64,000 nt of DNA from DAOULY01 sp034414595 (GCA_034414595.1 DAOULY010000009.1:6006-70005), one strand, 5' to 3'. Positions 33,737-42,719 are shown, counted from the first letter of the stretch. Notes: generated by a model not told the origin, from the letters alone. A program made the numbers and translations.

Positions 33737-34969
33737 ATGGCACAGACGATAGTTATCGTGGCCACCTTGGATACCAAGGGCGGACAGGTCAGTATCCTCA
33801 AAGGGCACATCGAGCAAAGAGGACATAGGACGGTGGTTGTCGACGTGGGCACGGGGGGCACGCCCTTGATTGAGGGGGATATCAAGCGTGAGGAGGTTGC
33901 CAAAGCTGGGGGGGCAAGCATGGAGGAGGTGAGGGCCTCCAACGATAGGTACAAGGCGAACCAAGTAATGATAAAAGGGGCTGTTGGGAGGCTTAAGGAG
34001 CTATATGCCACCGGCAGATTGGATGGGATCGTCTCCATAGGTGGTGCCAGTGCTAGTTTTATCGCTACGAGCGTTATGCAAGCGTTGCCCTTTGGTGTGC
34101 CCAAGTTCATGGTCTCGGCTAATGCAGCGCAACGAGGCTTTGCCAGCAGGTATTTTGGCACCAGAGACATAACCATGATGCACTCCGTTGTGGATATCGC
34201 GGGCCGCAATGATTTGATTGAGGACATATTGGCCCAATCAGCTGGAGCCATATGCGGCATGGTTGAAGCTCGGGCTGCTCGAGCTTCAACTGCAGCCTCC
34301 TCCAGGCCGATGGTCGCAGTCACCGAGATGGGTGTCTGTGAAAAATGCTCTACCTATCTTCGGGAATTTTTGGATCAACGGGGCTATCAGGTGGTGACAT
34401 TCTCTGCCCAAGGGGCCGGTGATAGTGCTATGGAAGAGTTAATTGATGAAGGGCTGTTTAAGGGCGTGATAGACCTTTCTCCGGGCGGGATAATAGATGG
34501 CTTATGCGAGGGCACACGAGCAGGCACCCCGCGTAGGCTGGAAACCGCTGGGGAGCGTGGTCTCCCTCAGATCATCGCCCCATGCGGCCTTGACTTCATA
34601 ACTCCACGCATATCTAGGTATAAACCAGAGTATCATACCAGGAAGAAACACCAGATCGATGAGTATAGAGTAATGCTGAGGGCGAGTCCTGAGGAGTTGC
34701 TCCCGGCAGCAGAGATCATAGCGGGCAAACTGAACAAGGCAAAAGGTCCGGTCAAATTCTTGATACCACTGCGAGGGTGGTCTGCTGAGGATGGAGAGGG
34801 GAGACCTCTTGATGATCCTCAATCAGATGCAGCATTTGTTGCCGAGCTGAGAAAACACCTCAAGCCCGAGATCGAGATTCGGGAAGTCGATGCCTGGATG
34901 GAGGATCAGGATTTTGCCCTTGCCGTGGTCGCAGCTTTTGACGAGGTGATGGCTCAGTCAAAAACATAG
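33737..34969 (+). CDS. UPF0261 / Tm-1-like ATP-binding domain protein, copy 2
   Basis: A 410-residue UPF0261 protein. MAQTIVIVATLDTKGGQ and GHRTVVVDVGTGG match the family start; SIGGASASFIAT is the glycine-rich nucleotide-binding loop, and FLIPLRGWSAEDGEGRPLDD near residue 350 corresponds to the C-terminal family motif. I start at ATG 33737, where the family N-terminus begins, with AAGGGG upstream; an earlier in-frame codon adds 19 unrelated residues. Function in bacteria is not established. It lies between an acyl-CoA ligase and a HAD phosphatase on the same strand. The similarity to the copy at 9852-11093 is clear but distant. Confidence 0.9.
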   Translation: MAQTIVIVATLDTKGGQVSILKGHIEQRGHRTVVVDVGTGGTPLIEGDIKREEVAKAGGASMEEVRASNDRYKANQVMIKGAVGRLKELYATGRLDGIVSIGGASASFIATSVMQALPFGVPKFMVSANAAQRGFASRYFGTRDITMMHSVVDIAGRNDLIEDILAQSAGAICGMVEARAARASTAASSRPMVAVTEMGVCEKCSTYLREFLDQRGYQVVTFSAQGAGDSAMEELIDEGLFKGVIDLSPGGIIDGLCEGTRAGTPRRLETAGERGLPQIIAPCGLDFITPRISRYKPEYHTRKKHQIDEYRVMLRASPEELLPAAEIIAGKLNKAKGPVKFLIPLRGWSAEDGEGRPLDDPQSDAAFVAELRKHLKPEIEIREVDAWMEDQDFALAVVAAFDEVMAQSKT

Positions 34970-35068
34970 TTCCTGACTCACGATGGCGGCGTGGTCAAGA
35001 TATCCCCAAAGAGCCTGCGGCGACTGGTCTTTTATCGCATCTACCGGCTAGAATAGCATGAGGTATAC

Positions 35069-35848
35069 GTGACTCAATCCTACCGTGAGATTACCCCCGA
35101 CTTAGCGCGCCAGCTAAAGCTGGTGATGACCGATGTCGATGGCACGTTGACTGTGGGGGGTGATTCGTTGAGTCCTGTGGTCTTGGAAGCGGTTCGTCGT
35201 CTTGAGCATGAGGGTATCATGGTGGGTCTTGTCTCAGGACGGACGCTTCCCAGGCTGGAATCCTTGGCTCAGGATTTGAACATCAGTGGTGCCATAATCG
35301 CCGAAAATGGTGGTGTTGCCAAGTTAAAGGCAAACGGTGGGCTTGTGGATTTGGGCTATTCGCGCGAGCCTGCTCTTAAAGCCTTGAGAAAGCTGGAAAT
35401 GCTGTTCCCTGACGCTATAAAAGGGAGGGAAGACAATAAAGACCGCCTGATCGATATCGTCATCTGGAGCTACGGGGTGGGAACAGAAGAGTTGAGGAGG
35501 CACCTGGAGGATGCCCAACTCCTTGACTCCGGGTACATACTACATCTGATGCAGAAAGGGGTTAGTAAAGGAAGAACGCTCATGCGGTTGCTTGGTGAGA
35601 TGGGCGATGGAAAACTGTCCCCGGCAGAGGTAATGGTATTCGGCGATTCCCCCACCGATAATTCTCTATTCGAGCTATTCCCGCATAGCGTACTCATAAC
35701 TAACCCAAGGCTTCCAGTTGAACAGAGGCAGGCGCTGCAGAAGCTTGCCAGATATGCCGGCGAACTCCCCTTTGGGGAGGGTTTTGCTGAGGTGGTCTTC
35801 CATATTTTGAATACTCGCCATAGTCCGGATTTGAGAAAGATGGGTTGA
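35069..35848 (+). CDS. HAD superfamily phosphatase (Cof / phosphoglycolate-phosphatase-like)
   Basis: A 259-residue HAD hydrolase with a type II cap. Motif I is MTDVDGTLT (nucleophile and acid Asp near residues 21-23), motif II VSGRT, motif III the lysine in KGVSKGRTL, and motif IV FGDSPTDNSLF. The size and cap placement resemble the archaeal-type phosphoglycolate phosphatase/Cof group. The start is GTG 35069 with GAGGT upstream. The physiological phosphoester is unknown. It is the last plus-strand gene before a tRNA remnant. Confidence 0.9.
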   Translation: MTQSYREITPDLARQLKLVMTDVDGTLTVGGDSLSPVVLEAVRRLEHEGIMVGLVSGRTLPRLESLAQDLNISGAIIAENGGVAKLKANGGLVDLGYSREPALKALRKLEMLFPDAIKGREDNKDRLIDIVIWSYGVGTEELRRHLEDAQLLDSGYILHLMQKGVSKGRTLMRLLGEMGDGKLSPAEVMVFGDSPTDNSLFELFPHSVLITNPRLPVEQRQALQKLARYAGELPFGEGFAEVVFHILNTRHSPDLRKMG

Positions 35849-35901
35849 TGAGAAATGCGTGGGGCAGAGGCAAAAAGGGCGAAAGCCAATCCCGTAGTGG
35901 T

Positions 35902-35933
35902 CGAGGATTCGAACCTCTGACCTTCTGTGTAAA
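35902..35933 (-). pseudogene. tRNA-Val(TAC) 3' fragment (T-arm to anticodon loop)
   Basis: Thirty-two bases match the intact tRNA-Val at 54409-54482 from the T-arm (GAGGTTCGAATCCTC on the minus strand) to the anticodon loop TTTACAC, with a two-base deletion in the anticodon stem. The acceptor arm is not recognisable. It ends at TGTGTAAA, an eight-base word also present in the complementary fragment at 52187. Confidence 0.6.
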
Positions 35934-35959
35934 TTGGAACTGGAATATGAGAATCTAGG

Positions 35960-36301
35960 CTATAGATTGCCTAATTCATCCAACATCTTGACTACTCTCA
36001 AGGACTCAGCAATGCCGGTAGTACCACTCATGCCTATTGCTACCGACAGAACCTCCAGTATTTCATCTCTGGTGGCTCCTGCTTCTAGTGAGCGCATAGT
36101 CTGATTAATAACACAGTTAATGACACAACCCCTCAATGCTATCCCCAGCGCTATTAGCCGTTTGACCTTGGTGCTAAGTGCCCCGTCACTATATACTGCA
36201 TTACTGACAGCAGATTCGGCGGCCATCACAGCGGGTAGCGCTTGCCTGAGCTTATCCACTAGCTCCTTACGCTCATTGTTCAGTTCTATTTGGCTTTCCA
36301 T
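35960..36301 (-). CDS. Carboxymuconolactone decarboxylase family protein (AhpD-like)
   Basis: A 113-residue, all-helical CMD/AhpD-like protein. KVKRLIALGIALRGC followed by LEAGATRDEILEVLSVAIGMSG is the family core. The redox motif is altered: two cysteines lie three residues apart (GCVINC instead of CxxC) and the following histidine is Gln (NQ). Normal peroxidase or decarboxylase activity is therefore uncertain. Start ATG 36301 is preceded by AAGGAGGTTGCGATT, an excellent ribosome site. It is transcribed alone or with the upstream fragment at 36336. Confidence 0.82.
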   Translation of the reverse strand: MESQIELNNERKELVDKLRQALPAVMAAESAVSNAVYSDGALSTKVKRLIALGIALRGCVINCVINQTMRSLEAGATRDEILEVLSVAIGMSGTTGIAESLRVVKMLDELGNL

Positions 36302-36335
36302 AATCGCAACCTCCTTGTTTAGTGTTTGTAATGCA

Positions 36336-36548
36336 TCAGCGATGGCGAAACACTACCATATCCTTATCCAGACCGCAACTAGCTCTCTCCACTTGTAGCA
36401 CGCACATAGGAGTTTTAGTGACTTTGACGAGGGCTTTTTCAATTGGTTTCCCCCAGGAAGCAGTTAGCAGTTGCTGTTGTTCTTGGCAACTGCCGCTGAT
36501 AAACGCTAATACATATCGGATAGTGCCAGAGAGGCAATGGAAGAAGGT
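36336..36548 (-). pseudogene. Possible 3' remnant of an unidentified gene
   Basis: A 70-codon minus-strand frame reads protein-like (SWGKPIEKALVKVTKTP followed by MCVLQVERASC), but it has no ATG, GTG or TTG before the internal Met and no ribosome site. It lies just upstream of the CMD-like gene. I do not recognise the family. It may be the tail of a deleted gene. Confidence 0.3.
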
Positions 36549-36728
36549 TCATGGCAGTAAAGGAGCTATCGTTAACGCTCAAGCACAGTTCCCTCACTGG
36601 TCGAAACTACAGATGACTAACATCATACCGGATCGTGGAAGGCATAGGCATCCAATCTACCAGTTTGGTTCAGGGGAGCCCCACTGGGATTTTTACGGTG
36701 ACGATACCCAAAATCGCAATATCTGAAC

Positions 36729-37496
36729 CTAGACCAGGCGCCTGCGGAACAGTATAGTTGCAATCCCCATCATAACTAAGGCAACTCCGCCGAGGACGAG
36801 GAATGACTTGCCGAGCACAACGCCATCGAATCCAGTGTTCATCAGAGTTCGGATGCCATCAGCGGCATAGCTAATCGGGTTGTACTTGGCAACCGTCTGT
36901 AGCCAGCTCGGCAGCATCTCCATAGGCATCATGGCACTGCTCATAAACATCAAGGGCAGGGTGAGGAAGTTGATCACCATGATGAACAGTTGGTGGTCTC
37001 TGACGCGTAGGGCTACGATGTTGGAAAGCCCGGCAAAACCGATTACCATTAAGGCAACAATGGTGATGGCGGTGAGGAATCCAGGGATGCCAGTGGTGAA
37101 CCCTACCCCCATTATTAGCGCAATAAGCACGATTATGATAGTTTGAGCGACTATCCGGACGACGTCGCCACCCATTCTCCCTAACATGATGGCATTTCGG
37201 TTCACCGGAGCCACCAGCATTTTGTCAAGGTAGCCCAAGTCTATGTCCACCAGTGTGCCCATCCCGGAGAAGGTTGCGCCAAAGAGTGCGGTCATCACAA
37301 TAATCCCGGGAGCAAGGAAGGCCAGATAACTATCTGCAGGGAAGCCAGGAATATTCACTATATTTTTGAACAACTGCCCGAACAGAAGCAGCCAGATGAT
37401 GGGTTGGACTAAAGACATAGCCCAGATCATGGGCACGCGCGAGGTATTGCGCAAATTCCGTATAAATAGATACCAAGTATCAAGAACGGCATTCAT
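36729..37496 (-). CDS. ABC-2 type transporter permease
   Basis: A 255-residue integral membrane protein with six hydrophobic segments of the ABC-2 family (for example WAMSLVQPIIWLLLFG, LAFLAPGIIVMTALFGATFS, FMSSAMMPMEMLP near residue 190). The cytoplasmic LDKMLVAPVNR before TM3 is the family coupling motif. Its ATG follows the stop codon of the ATPase gene without a gap and uses the GGAGG in the end of that gene, so the two are translationally coupled. Together they form a half-size exporter like DrrAB, for hydrophobic compounds, drugs or lipids. The MarR regulator upstream probably controls it. Confidence 0.92.
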   Translation of the reverse strand: MNAVLDTWYLFIRNLRNTSRVPMIWAMSLVQPIIWLLLFGQLFKNIVNIPGFPADSYLAFLAPGIIVMTALFGATFSGMGTLVDIDLGYLDKMLVAPVNRNAIMLGRMGGDVVRIVAQTIIIVLIALIMGVGFTTGIPGFLTAITIVALMVIGFAGLSNIVALRVRDHQLFIMVINFLTLPLMFMSSAMMPMEMLPSWLQTVAKYNPISYAADGIRTLMNTGFDGVVLGKSFLVLGGVALVMMGIATILFRRRLV

Positions 37497-38516
37497 CTAT
37501 TGCCTCCTTCCTCTCATTCTCTTAAAGAACTCACGGAACTGCTCGGCAGAACTTGCCTCTCTGTCACGGATAGTGGAACCTGTGTGCTTTATGAAGACGT
37601 CCTGAAGAGAGGGGCGCGACAGCGTGATTGTCTTCACGGTAATTCCTTCCCCTCTCAGAAGCTCTATTATCCGGGGCAGGATTTCCTCCCCCTTGTCCAC
37701 ATATACCGCAAGGCTATCCGCTACAGTCTCAATGCGCTGGATGTAGGGCTGGCCCTGAAGTGCTCGGAAGGCGCTATTTACGAGGGTGTCTTCCCCGATG
37801 AGGCGCTCCTCAGAGAAGCCTATGTTGATGCAGTCACCACCTATCTCATCCTTAAGCTCCTTAGGGGGGCCCAGAGCCTTAATTTCCCCATGGTCGATTA
37901 TGGCCACACGGTGGCAGAGCTCATCAGCCTCCTCCATATAATGGGTGGTGAGGAATAGGGTTATTCCCTCCTTTTGGTTTAGCTCACGAAGGTAGCTCCA
38001 TACTCTGGCTCGAGTCTGTGGGTCCAGCCCCAGGGTGGGCTCATCCAAGAACAGCACCTTCGGTCTGTGAACGAGTCCAGCGATCAGGTCAAGCCTCTTG
38101 CGCATCCCTCCGGAATAGGTTTCAGTTAATCGGTTGGCGTCTGCCGTGAGATCCACCAACTCCAATAGCTCATCCACTCTCTGGTGCAGAAGGTTGCTGT
38201 CCATGTGATGGAAGCGACCCTGGAGCATCAAGTTCTCTCGCCCCGTACCCTTGTCATCAAGGCTGATGTCTTGGGCAACATACCCGATGACATTGCGCAC
38301 CTTGTCCGGTTCCTTTAGCACATCATAGCCTGCGACCATTGCTCTACCGCTGGTAGGCTTAAGCAGGGTGGTGAGGATCTTTATCGTAGTCGTCTTGCCG
38401 GCGCCATTGGGTCCGAGAAAGCCAAAAAGTTCTCCTTCATCTATCTCAAAAGATACCCTGTTCACTGCGGTGAGGGAATTGAATTGTTTTACCAGTTCCT
38501 CAACTCTGATCATCAT
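37497..38516 (-). CDS. ABC transporter ATP-binding protein (DrrA-like)
   Basis: A 339-residue ATPase of the daunorubicin-resistance subfamily. Walker A is GPNGAGKTT (about residues 35-43), the signature YSGGMRKRLDLIAGLV (about 134), Walker B VLFLDEPTLGLD (about 154) and the switch histidine LTTHYMEEAD. The C-terminal 100 residues are the DrrA-type extension. It precedes the permease gene on the same strand with no gap. The preceding MarR gene ends 81 bp upstream on the same strand. Confidence 0.94.
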   Translation of the reverse strand: MMIRVEELVKQFNSLTAVNRVSFEIDEGELFGFLGPNGAGKTTTIKILTTLLKPTSGRAMVAGYDVLKEPDKVRNVIGYVAQDISLDDKGTGRENLMLQGRFHHMDSNLLHQRVDELLELVDLTADANRLTETYSGGMRKRLDLIAGLVHRPKVLFLDEPTLGLDPQTRARVWSYLRELNQKEGITLFLTTHYMEEADELCHRVAIIDHGEIKALGPPKELKDEIGGDCINIGFSEERLIGEDTLVNSAFRALQGQPYIQRIETVADSLAVYVDKGEEILPRIIELLRGEGITVKTITLSRPSLQDVFIKHTGSTIRDREASSAEQFREFFKRMRGRRQ

Positions 38517-38597
38517 CTTCTCCTGTTCCAGCTTTCGGATAGCCGCTATAATTGCATTTGATGAATATTAAGTTTGGGAGATATCTTTGCAGGAGAT

Positions 38598-39131
38598 TCA
38601 CGTTTCAGTCTCTTTCAAAGAGGTCGCTACTTTATGCAAGAGAGCGATCAGGATACCCTGTTCCTCGGGTGTCAGGCACGCCATAATTCTTTGGATTTTC
38701 TGTGCAAAGTGAGCCTCAATAGCCTCGTGGAATCGCAGGCCATCATCCGTCAGGGCTACTCTGACTATCCTCCGGTCCTCGGGATCGGACAGCCTCTGAG
38801 CCAGTCCAGTTGCCACTAACGAATCTACCATTCGCGTTGCAGTGTATAGTGGAACCGAAAGGGCCTGGCTCAATGCTCCCATTGTTGAGTCGGGATTTCG
38901 ATGAAGGACACTTATCATGCGGTGAAAGACAACGGGGTTGGGGATGAGCTGCGATTTGTCTTTGGACGGGGCACTGTTAAGCCGGCTTATCAGTTGGAGC
39001 ACTTCAGCAGGCGGATGCGGCGCGACCTTAGCCAGTAACTCCCTCAGCCCTTCAATAAACTGGGTTGCTTGTCCAGTTTGAGATTGTCTTTCAGGGTCGC
39101 CAGCTTTATTTGCATCATGCAAATATTGCAT
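38598..39131 (-). CDS. MarR family regulator of the ABC exporter, probably leaderless
   Basis: A 177-residue MarR protein. The winged helix spans roughly residues 70-140: MGALSQALSVPLYTATRMV is the recognition region and DPEDRRIVRVALTDDGLRFH the wing. It lies directly upstream of the ABC exporter genes on the same strand. The ATG at 39131 has no Shine-Dalgarno; instead a perfect -10 hexamer ends seven bases before it, so the transcript probably starts at the A of the ATG. Inverted repeats overlap promoter and start, giving a simple autorepression scheme. The signal molecule is likely to be the exported compound. Confidence 0.9.
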   Translation of the reverse strand: MQYLHDANKAGDPERQSQTGQATQFIEGLRELLAKVAPHPPAEVLQLISRLNSAPSKDKSQLIPNPVVFHRMISVLHRNPDSTMGALSQALSVPLYTATRMVDSLVATGLAQRLSDPEDRRIVRVALTDDGLRFHEAIEAHFAQKIQRIMACLTPEEQGILIALLHKVATSLKETET

Positions 39132-39138
39132 ATTGCAA
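39117..39138. promoter_or_regulatory. Overlapping inverted repeats: MarR operator
   Basis: Two overlapping palindromes, ATGCAA-N3-TTGCAT (39117-39131) and TTGCA-N3-TGCAA (39126-39138), cover the start codon and reach the -10 box of the MarR gene. AT-rich 13-15 bp palindromes of this kind are typical MarR operators. Confidence 0.65.
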
Positions 39139-39167
39139 TTATATCGGCCATGTCAACTCTTTGTCAA
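39138..39167 (-). promoter_or_regulatory. Consensus promoter of the MarR-ABC operon
   Basis: TTGACA at 39162-39167 and TATAAT at 39138-39143 on the minus strand with an 18-bp spacer, both perfect matches to the sigma-70 consensus. The predicted start of transcription falls on or next to the A of ATG 39131. A second TTGACA lies 11 bp closer. Confidence 0.75.
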
Positions 39168-39226
39168 TACCCCTGCCATTCCCACAAGATTGATGTCATT
39201 GATGTCCAGGATATTCTCGTCTACTG

Positions 39227-40237
39227 TTAAAACAATCCTTTCCCCACACTCAGCCTCACAGCCATCTTTATTGCCTCTTCAAGGCTTTTAGGGTTGGCAA
39301 TGCCCTTACCCGCGATGTCGAATGCTGTACCATGGTCCACCGAAGTTCGCACCAGGGGCAATCCCAAGGCAATACTCACGCTTCTATCGAAGCCATATAC
39401 CTTCACTGGAATATGTCCTTGATCGTGATACATGGCCAACACTACATCAAACTCCCCGCCAATGGCCCGGTTGAAGATAGAATCGGCCGGGAAAGGACCG
39501 CTGGCATCTATAGCCAAACCATTGGCTTCCTCAATCGCTGGCTCAATCTGCTCGATTTCCTCAGAACCGAATGAGCCTCGCTCACCGGCATGAGGATTAA
39601 GGGCTGCCACACCGATGCGTGGATGTTCGATTCCCCATCTTTGAAAAGACTCGTGGGTTAGTTTTAGCTTGGCCAGGATTCGCTCCTTGGTCACTAGGTC
39701 GCATGCATGTTTCAGGGAATGATGAGTAGTGAGGTGAACAACACGGAGGGAACCCGTAATTAGCATGGTAGCGCATTCAGTGGCGCCAGTAAGATGGGCA
39801 AGAAATTCCAGATGTCCAGCCTCCCCGTATCCTGCTTGTCTGGTAGCTTCCTTGTTGATGGGTGCCGTTACCACAGCTTCGACCTCACCAGCTAAAGCCA
39901 GCCGTGCAGCTTCCATAACGTATTCCATTGCTGCTTTGCCACAAGCTCCACATACTTGACCGACGGTGACATCAGCTCGGTCGAAATTATGCAAGTCTAA
40001 GAGATCGATTACGCCCAAGCGACCCTCAACTTCGGTTGCTGCGTTTACGGGGTGGAGCTTCAGTGGCCTCTCCGCGAATCTAGTCGCCTCCCCTATAATG
40101 ACGCCCTCGCCCACTACTAACGGGCGGCAAATACTATAGACATACTTTGATACGAGAGCTTTCACAATAACCTCAGGTCCGATGCCGGCGGCGTCACCCA
40201 TAGTGATAGCTATGATCGGTCTCTCTTTAGCAGTCAT
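39227..40237 (-). CDS. pdxA: PdxA family dehydrogenase (4-hydroxythreonine-4-phosphate dehydrogenase-like)
   Basis: NAD-dependent oxidative decarboxylase family that makes the pyridoxal-phosphate precursor, or (PdxA2) acts on 4-phospho-threonate/erythronate in acid catabolism. The 336-residue protein has GDAAGIGPEV near the start, APINKEA, the first metal-ligand histidine in AGHLEFLA, NPHAGE, and MYHDQGHIPVK with the last. I start at ATG 40237 with GGAAGGGAG upstream; a 49-residue longer frame is not family-like. It is divergent from an Ldh2-type dehydrogenase and not near other vitamin B6 genes, so a catabolic PdxA2-like role is as likely as B6 synthesis. Confidence 0.9.
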   Translation of the reverse strand: MTAKERPIIAITMGDAAGIGPEVIVKALVSKYVYSICRPLVVGEGVIIGEATRFAERPLKLHPVNAATEVEGRLGVIDLLDLHNFDRADVTVGQVCGACGKAAMEYVMEAARLALAGEVEAVVTAPINKEATRQAGYGEAGHLEFLAHLTGATECATMLITGSLRVVHLTTHHSLKHACDLVTKERILAKLKLTHESFQRWGIEHPRIGVAALNPHAGERGSFGSEEIEQIEPAIEEANGLAIDASGPFPADSIFNRAIGGEFDVVLAMYHDQGHIPVKVYGFDRSVSIALGLPLVRTSVDHGTAFDIAGKGIANPKSLEEAIKMAVRLSVGKGLF

Positions 40238-40481
40238 GTTGCTCCCTTCCTGTCCGTCGCAACGATGTTCTGCGATACAATGCACCATCACGATGCTCCC
40301 ACTGTGTGGAAAAGTCAAGGCAGTCACACTCAGGCCACTATTTTCAGGGACACCGACATCCTCAAATCGGTGAATGCGACTCATCAGCCGAGTCCTGGGG
40401 AAGCAGGTCAGGTGGCAGAAACACTGCTGTTTGTGCTAAACTCAAACATCTCGCTGTTGATAACCAATTAAGGAGGATAGG

Positions 40482-41591
40482 ATGCCTGATGAGACTGGAC
40501 TACTGGTTCGCGTAGACACTCTAACAGACTTCTGCGTTCGGGTGTTCCAGAACATGGGCGTTCCAGAGGAAGACGCTCGTATCACGGCTGACGTACTGGT
40601 GTTGGCCGACCTGCGAGGAATTGAAAGCCACGGCGTAGCTCGTCTGCGGAGATATGTGGACGGCCTGCGGGGTGGTGTAATGATCGCCAAACCAGAAGTC
40701 AAAGTGGTAAGAGAGACCCCAGCTACGGCGCTGATTGATGCGGGAGCAGGGTTAGGTCAGCCTGTTTCTCACTGGGCAATGGAGAAAGCAATCCAAAAAG
40801 CAAAGGAAGTAGGCGCTGGCTTCGTGACAGTAAGCAATTCCAACCACTACGGCATCGCCGGCTACTACGCTATGATGGCACTGCAACACGACTGCATCGG
40901 CATATCAATGACCAACGCAGACGTCCTGGTCGTGCCTACCTTTGGACGGAATGCAATGCTGGGCACCAATCCCATCGCGGTCGCTGCCCCAGCAAACAAG
41001 GAGCGACCCTTTGTGATGGACATGGCCACCAGCACCGTACCGCGAGGCAAATTAGAAGTGTACGAGCGGCAGGGCAAGCCTCTTCCTATGGGCTGGGCCA
41101 CTGACGAGCGTGGTGTAGGAACAGATGATGCACACCGTGTGTTGGAAAACTTTACGAAGCGGGCTGGCGGCGGCCTGTTGCCCCTGGGCGGTGAGGGTGA
41201 ACTGCTAAGTGGCTACAAGGGCTATGGCTTGGCTTTGTGGGTAGATGTGTTTTGCGCTGTCCTCTCGGGTGCAGCTTTTGCTGCTCTGGTCTATCCCAAG
41301 ACTGCTGACGGCAAGCCGCTGCCGGCTGACCTTGGCCACTTCTTTGGCGCGTGGCGTATTGACGGTTTCCGTCCAATCGAGGAATTCAAGGCGGCGATGG
41401 ATGACCTCCAGCAGCAGCTTAAGAACGCGCCCAAGGCTGAGGGCCAGGACCGCATCTATATCCACGGCGAGAAGGAGTACGAGAAGACAGAACTCTATAC
41501 CCGACAGGGCATCCCTCTCAGTGCCAAGGTTGCAGAGGGCCTAAAAACGATTGCCCAAGAGGTTGGGGTAAAATACGACTTATCTGATTGA
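40482..41591 (+). CDS. Ldh family (malate/lactate/ureidoglycolate/sulfolactate type) oxidoreductase
   Basis: A 369-residue NAD(P)-dependent dehydrogenase of the LDH2/MDH2 type, unrelated to classical Rossmann dehydrogenases. Family marks are ADLRGIESHGVARLRRYV near residue 43, VTVSNSNHYGIAGYY near 111, MLGTNPIAVAAP and MDMATSTVPRGKLE. It oxidises a 2-hydroxy acid to the 2-oxo acid; which acid is unclear. ATG 40482 follows AATTAAGGAGGATAGG. It is divergent from the PdxA-like gene, and the pair may share a pathway for a hydroxy acid. Confidence 0.92.
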   Translation: MPDETGLLVRVDTLTDFCVRVFQNMGVPEEDARITADVLVLADLRGIESHGVARLRRYVDGLRGGVMIAKPEVKVVRETPATALIDAGAGLGQPVSHWAMEKAIQKAKEVGAGFVTVSNSNHYGIAGYYAMMALQHDCIGISMTNADVLVVPTFGRNAMLGTNPIAVAAPANKERPFVMDMATSTVPRGKLEVYERQGKPLPMGWATDERGVGTDDAHRVLENFTKRAGGGLLPLGGEGELLSGYKGYGLALWVDVFCAVLSGAAFAALVYPKTADGKPLPADLGHFFGAWRIDGFRPIEEFKAAMDDLQQQLKNAPKAEGQDRIYIHGEKEYEKTELYTRQGIPLSAKVAEGLKTIAQEVGVKYDLSD

Positions 41592-42216
41592 GTTTTCTTA
41601 TGCTTTTCATCGCTTAACTGAATAGGTCTGGCGTTTAGCGCACAAAACGCCCAAATGTTCTTTCACGGTGCATGTTGGGAGGGTTTGATTAGGGATTCGC
41701 GATCTGCTTTCTTGGGAGTTAATTAGTCCTTTTTTGGTTCTCTTCCTGTTCTTGTAGGGTGACATCCTCAACTGGATTGACGACCGCCCTGTCGTCTGTG
41801 ATACGAAAGCCCCCTCGAGTTACCTCCAAGCAGGTAGTATGACTGGCTTTAGAACCAGTGGCAGGATTAGGAAACTTAGTATCTGCGAGGTAACACTAAC
41901 GGGGGATACCCGGTGGCTAAGTCGCACTTTTTACCTACTTTAGACTCATTCCCATAATAGTCCAATCTTAGCGGAAATGAGCGATTGAAAGAAGTTATAG
42001 TTGGTTTATATTGTATATATGAGGGGGTAAATCAGGAAGGTGCAAAAGAGCAGCGACTTGATTCAGTCGGGAGTTGATTCAACGGTGGGAAGACCAACCA
42101 GTCGATTTGCCACAAGAATGGGAAAGAGCGGGAAACAATACAGATACTTGCAGCGTGAGAGGTAGGCTGCTTGTTCACCACAATATGTGCCCAAATGTGA
42201 ATTAAGGGGGACAGAG
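41592..42216. other. Intergenic region with one hairpin, no supported gene
   Basis: About 620 bases between the Ldh2-like and receiver-domain genes. GGCGTTT-N8-AAACGCC at 41630-41651, 39 bp after the Ldh2 stop, forms a seven-pair stem that may terminate transcription. The rest shows no open frame with a ribosome site and no RNA I can identify. Confidence 0.45.
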
Positions 42217-42675
42217 ATGAGAGTTTTGGTCATCGAGAACAGCAGAGAGATAGTCCAAAGCATTGCCGTGGCCCTTCAACTGCGCTGGCCACAGGCTGAG
42301 TTGATTTCAGTTGCTGAGGGCATGAAGGGGATAGATGTGGTAGAGACAGAGTCACCGGACATTATTATCCTAGACCTCGATTTACCCGGCACGGATGCTT
42401 TTGAAGTGTTGAGCCTGATTCGCCTCTTCTCCAATGTGCCCACCATTGTCCTCACTAATGGGGATGATGACAGAAGGCTCATGGTTAAGGCCCTGGAAAA
42501 GGGTGCCAATGGTAGTATCAGCAAGCCCTTCAGACCCATTGAACTCCTGGCCAGTATGAAGGCGATGCTCCGTCACGCTGGAAAGTCTGGGCTCAAGGAC
42601 AGCCCTCACTCTATCTTTGCTCGCTATATGCCTCCCATCGGTGATGTCCAGGTTAAGGATAGCTTGAGGAGTTGA
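42217..42675 (+). CDS. Stand-alone response regulator receiver protein
   Basis: A 152-residue protein made of a single CheY-like receiver domain plus a short tail. The phosphoacceptor is D53 in IIILDLDLPG; the acidic pocket is E7-N8 rather than two acids, T in IVLTNGD and K in SISKPFRP complete the switch residues. There is no output domain and no histidine kinase in the window, so the partner must act in trans. I start at ATG 42217 with AAGGGGGAC upstream; the longer frame adds ten residues without a site. It ends in a strong terminator and is monocistronic. Confidence 0.9.
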   Translation: MRVLVIENSREIVQSIAVALQLRWPQAELISVAEGMKGIDVVETESPDIIILDLDLPGTDAFEVLSLIRLFSNVPTIVLTNGDDDRRLMVKALEKGANGSISKPFRPIELLASMKAMLRHAGKSGLKDSPHSIFARYMPPIGDVQVKDSLRS

Positions 42676-42719
42676 GCCATCTGAAACATATATCGTGCCT
42701 CGAACCTTGCTGGACTGGT

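Noticed and set aside
36322..36726. A 134-codon plus-strand frame upstream of the ABC permease end
   Set aside because: No ribosome site and a non-protein-like composition; the opposite strand shows a more convincing remnant.
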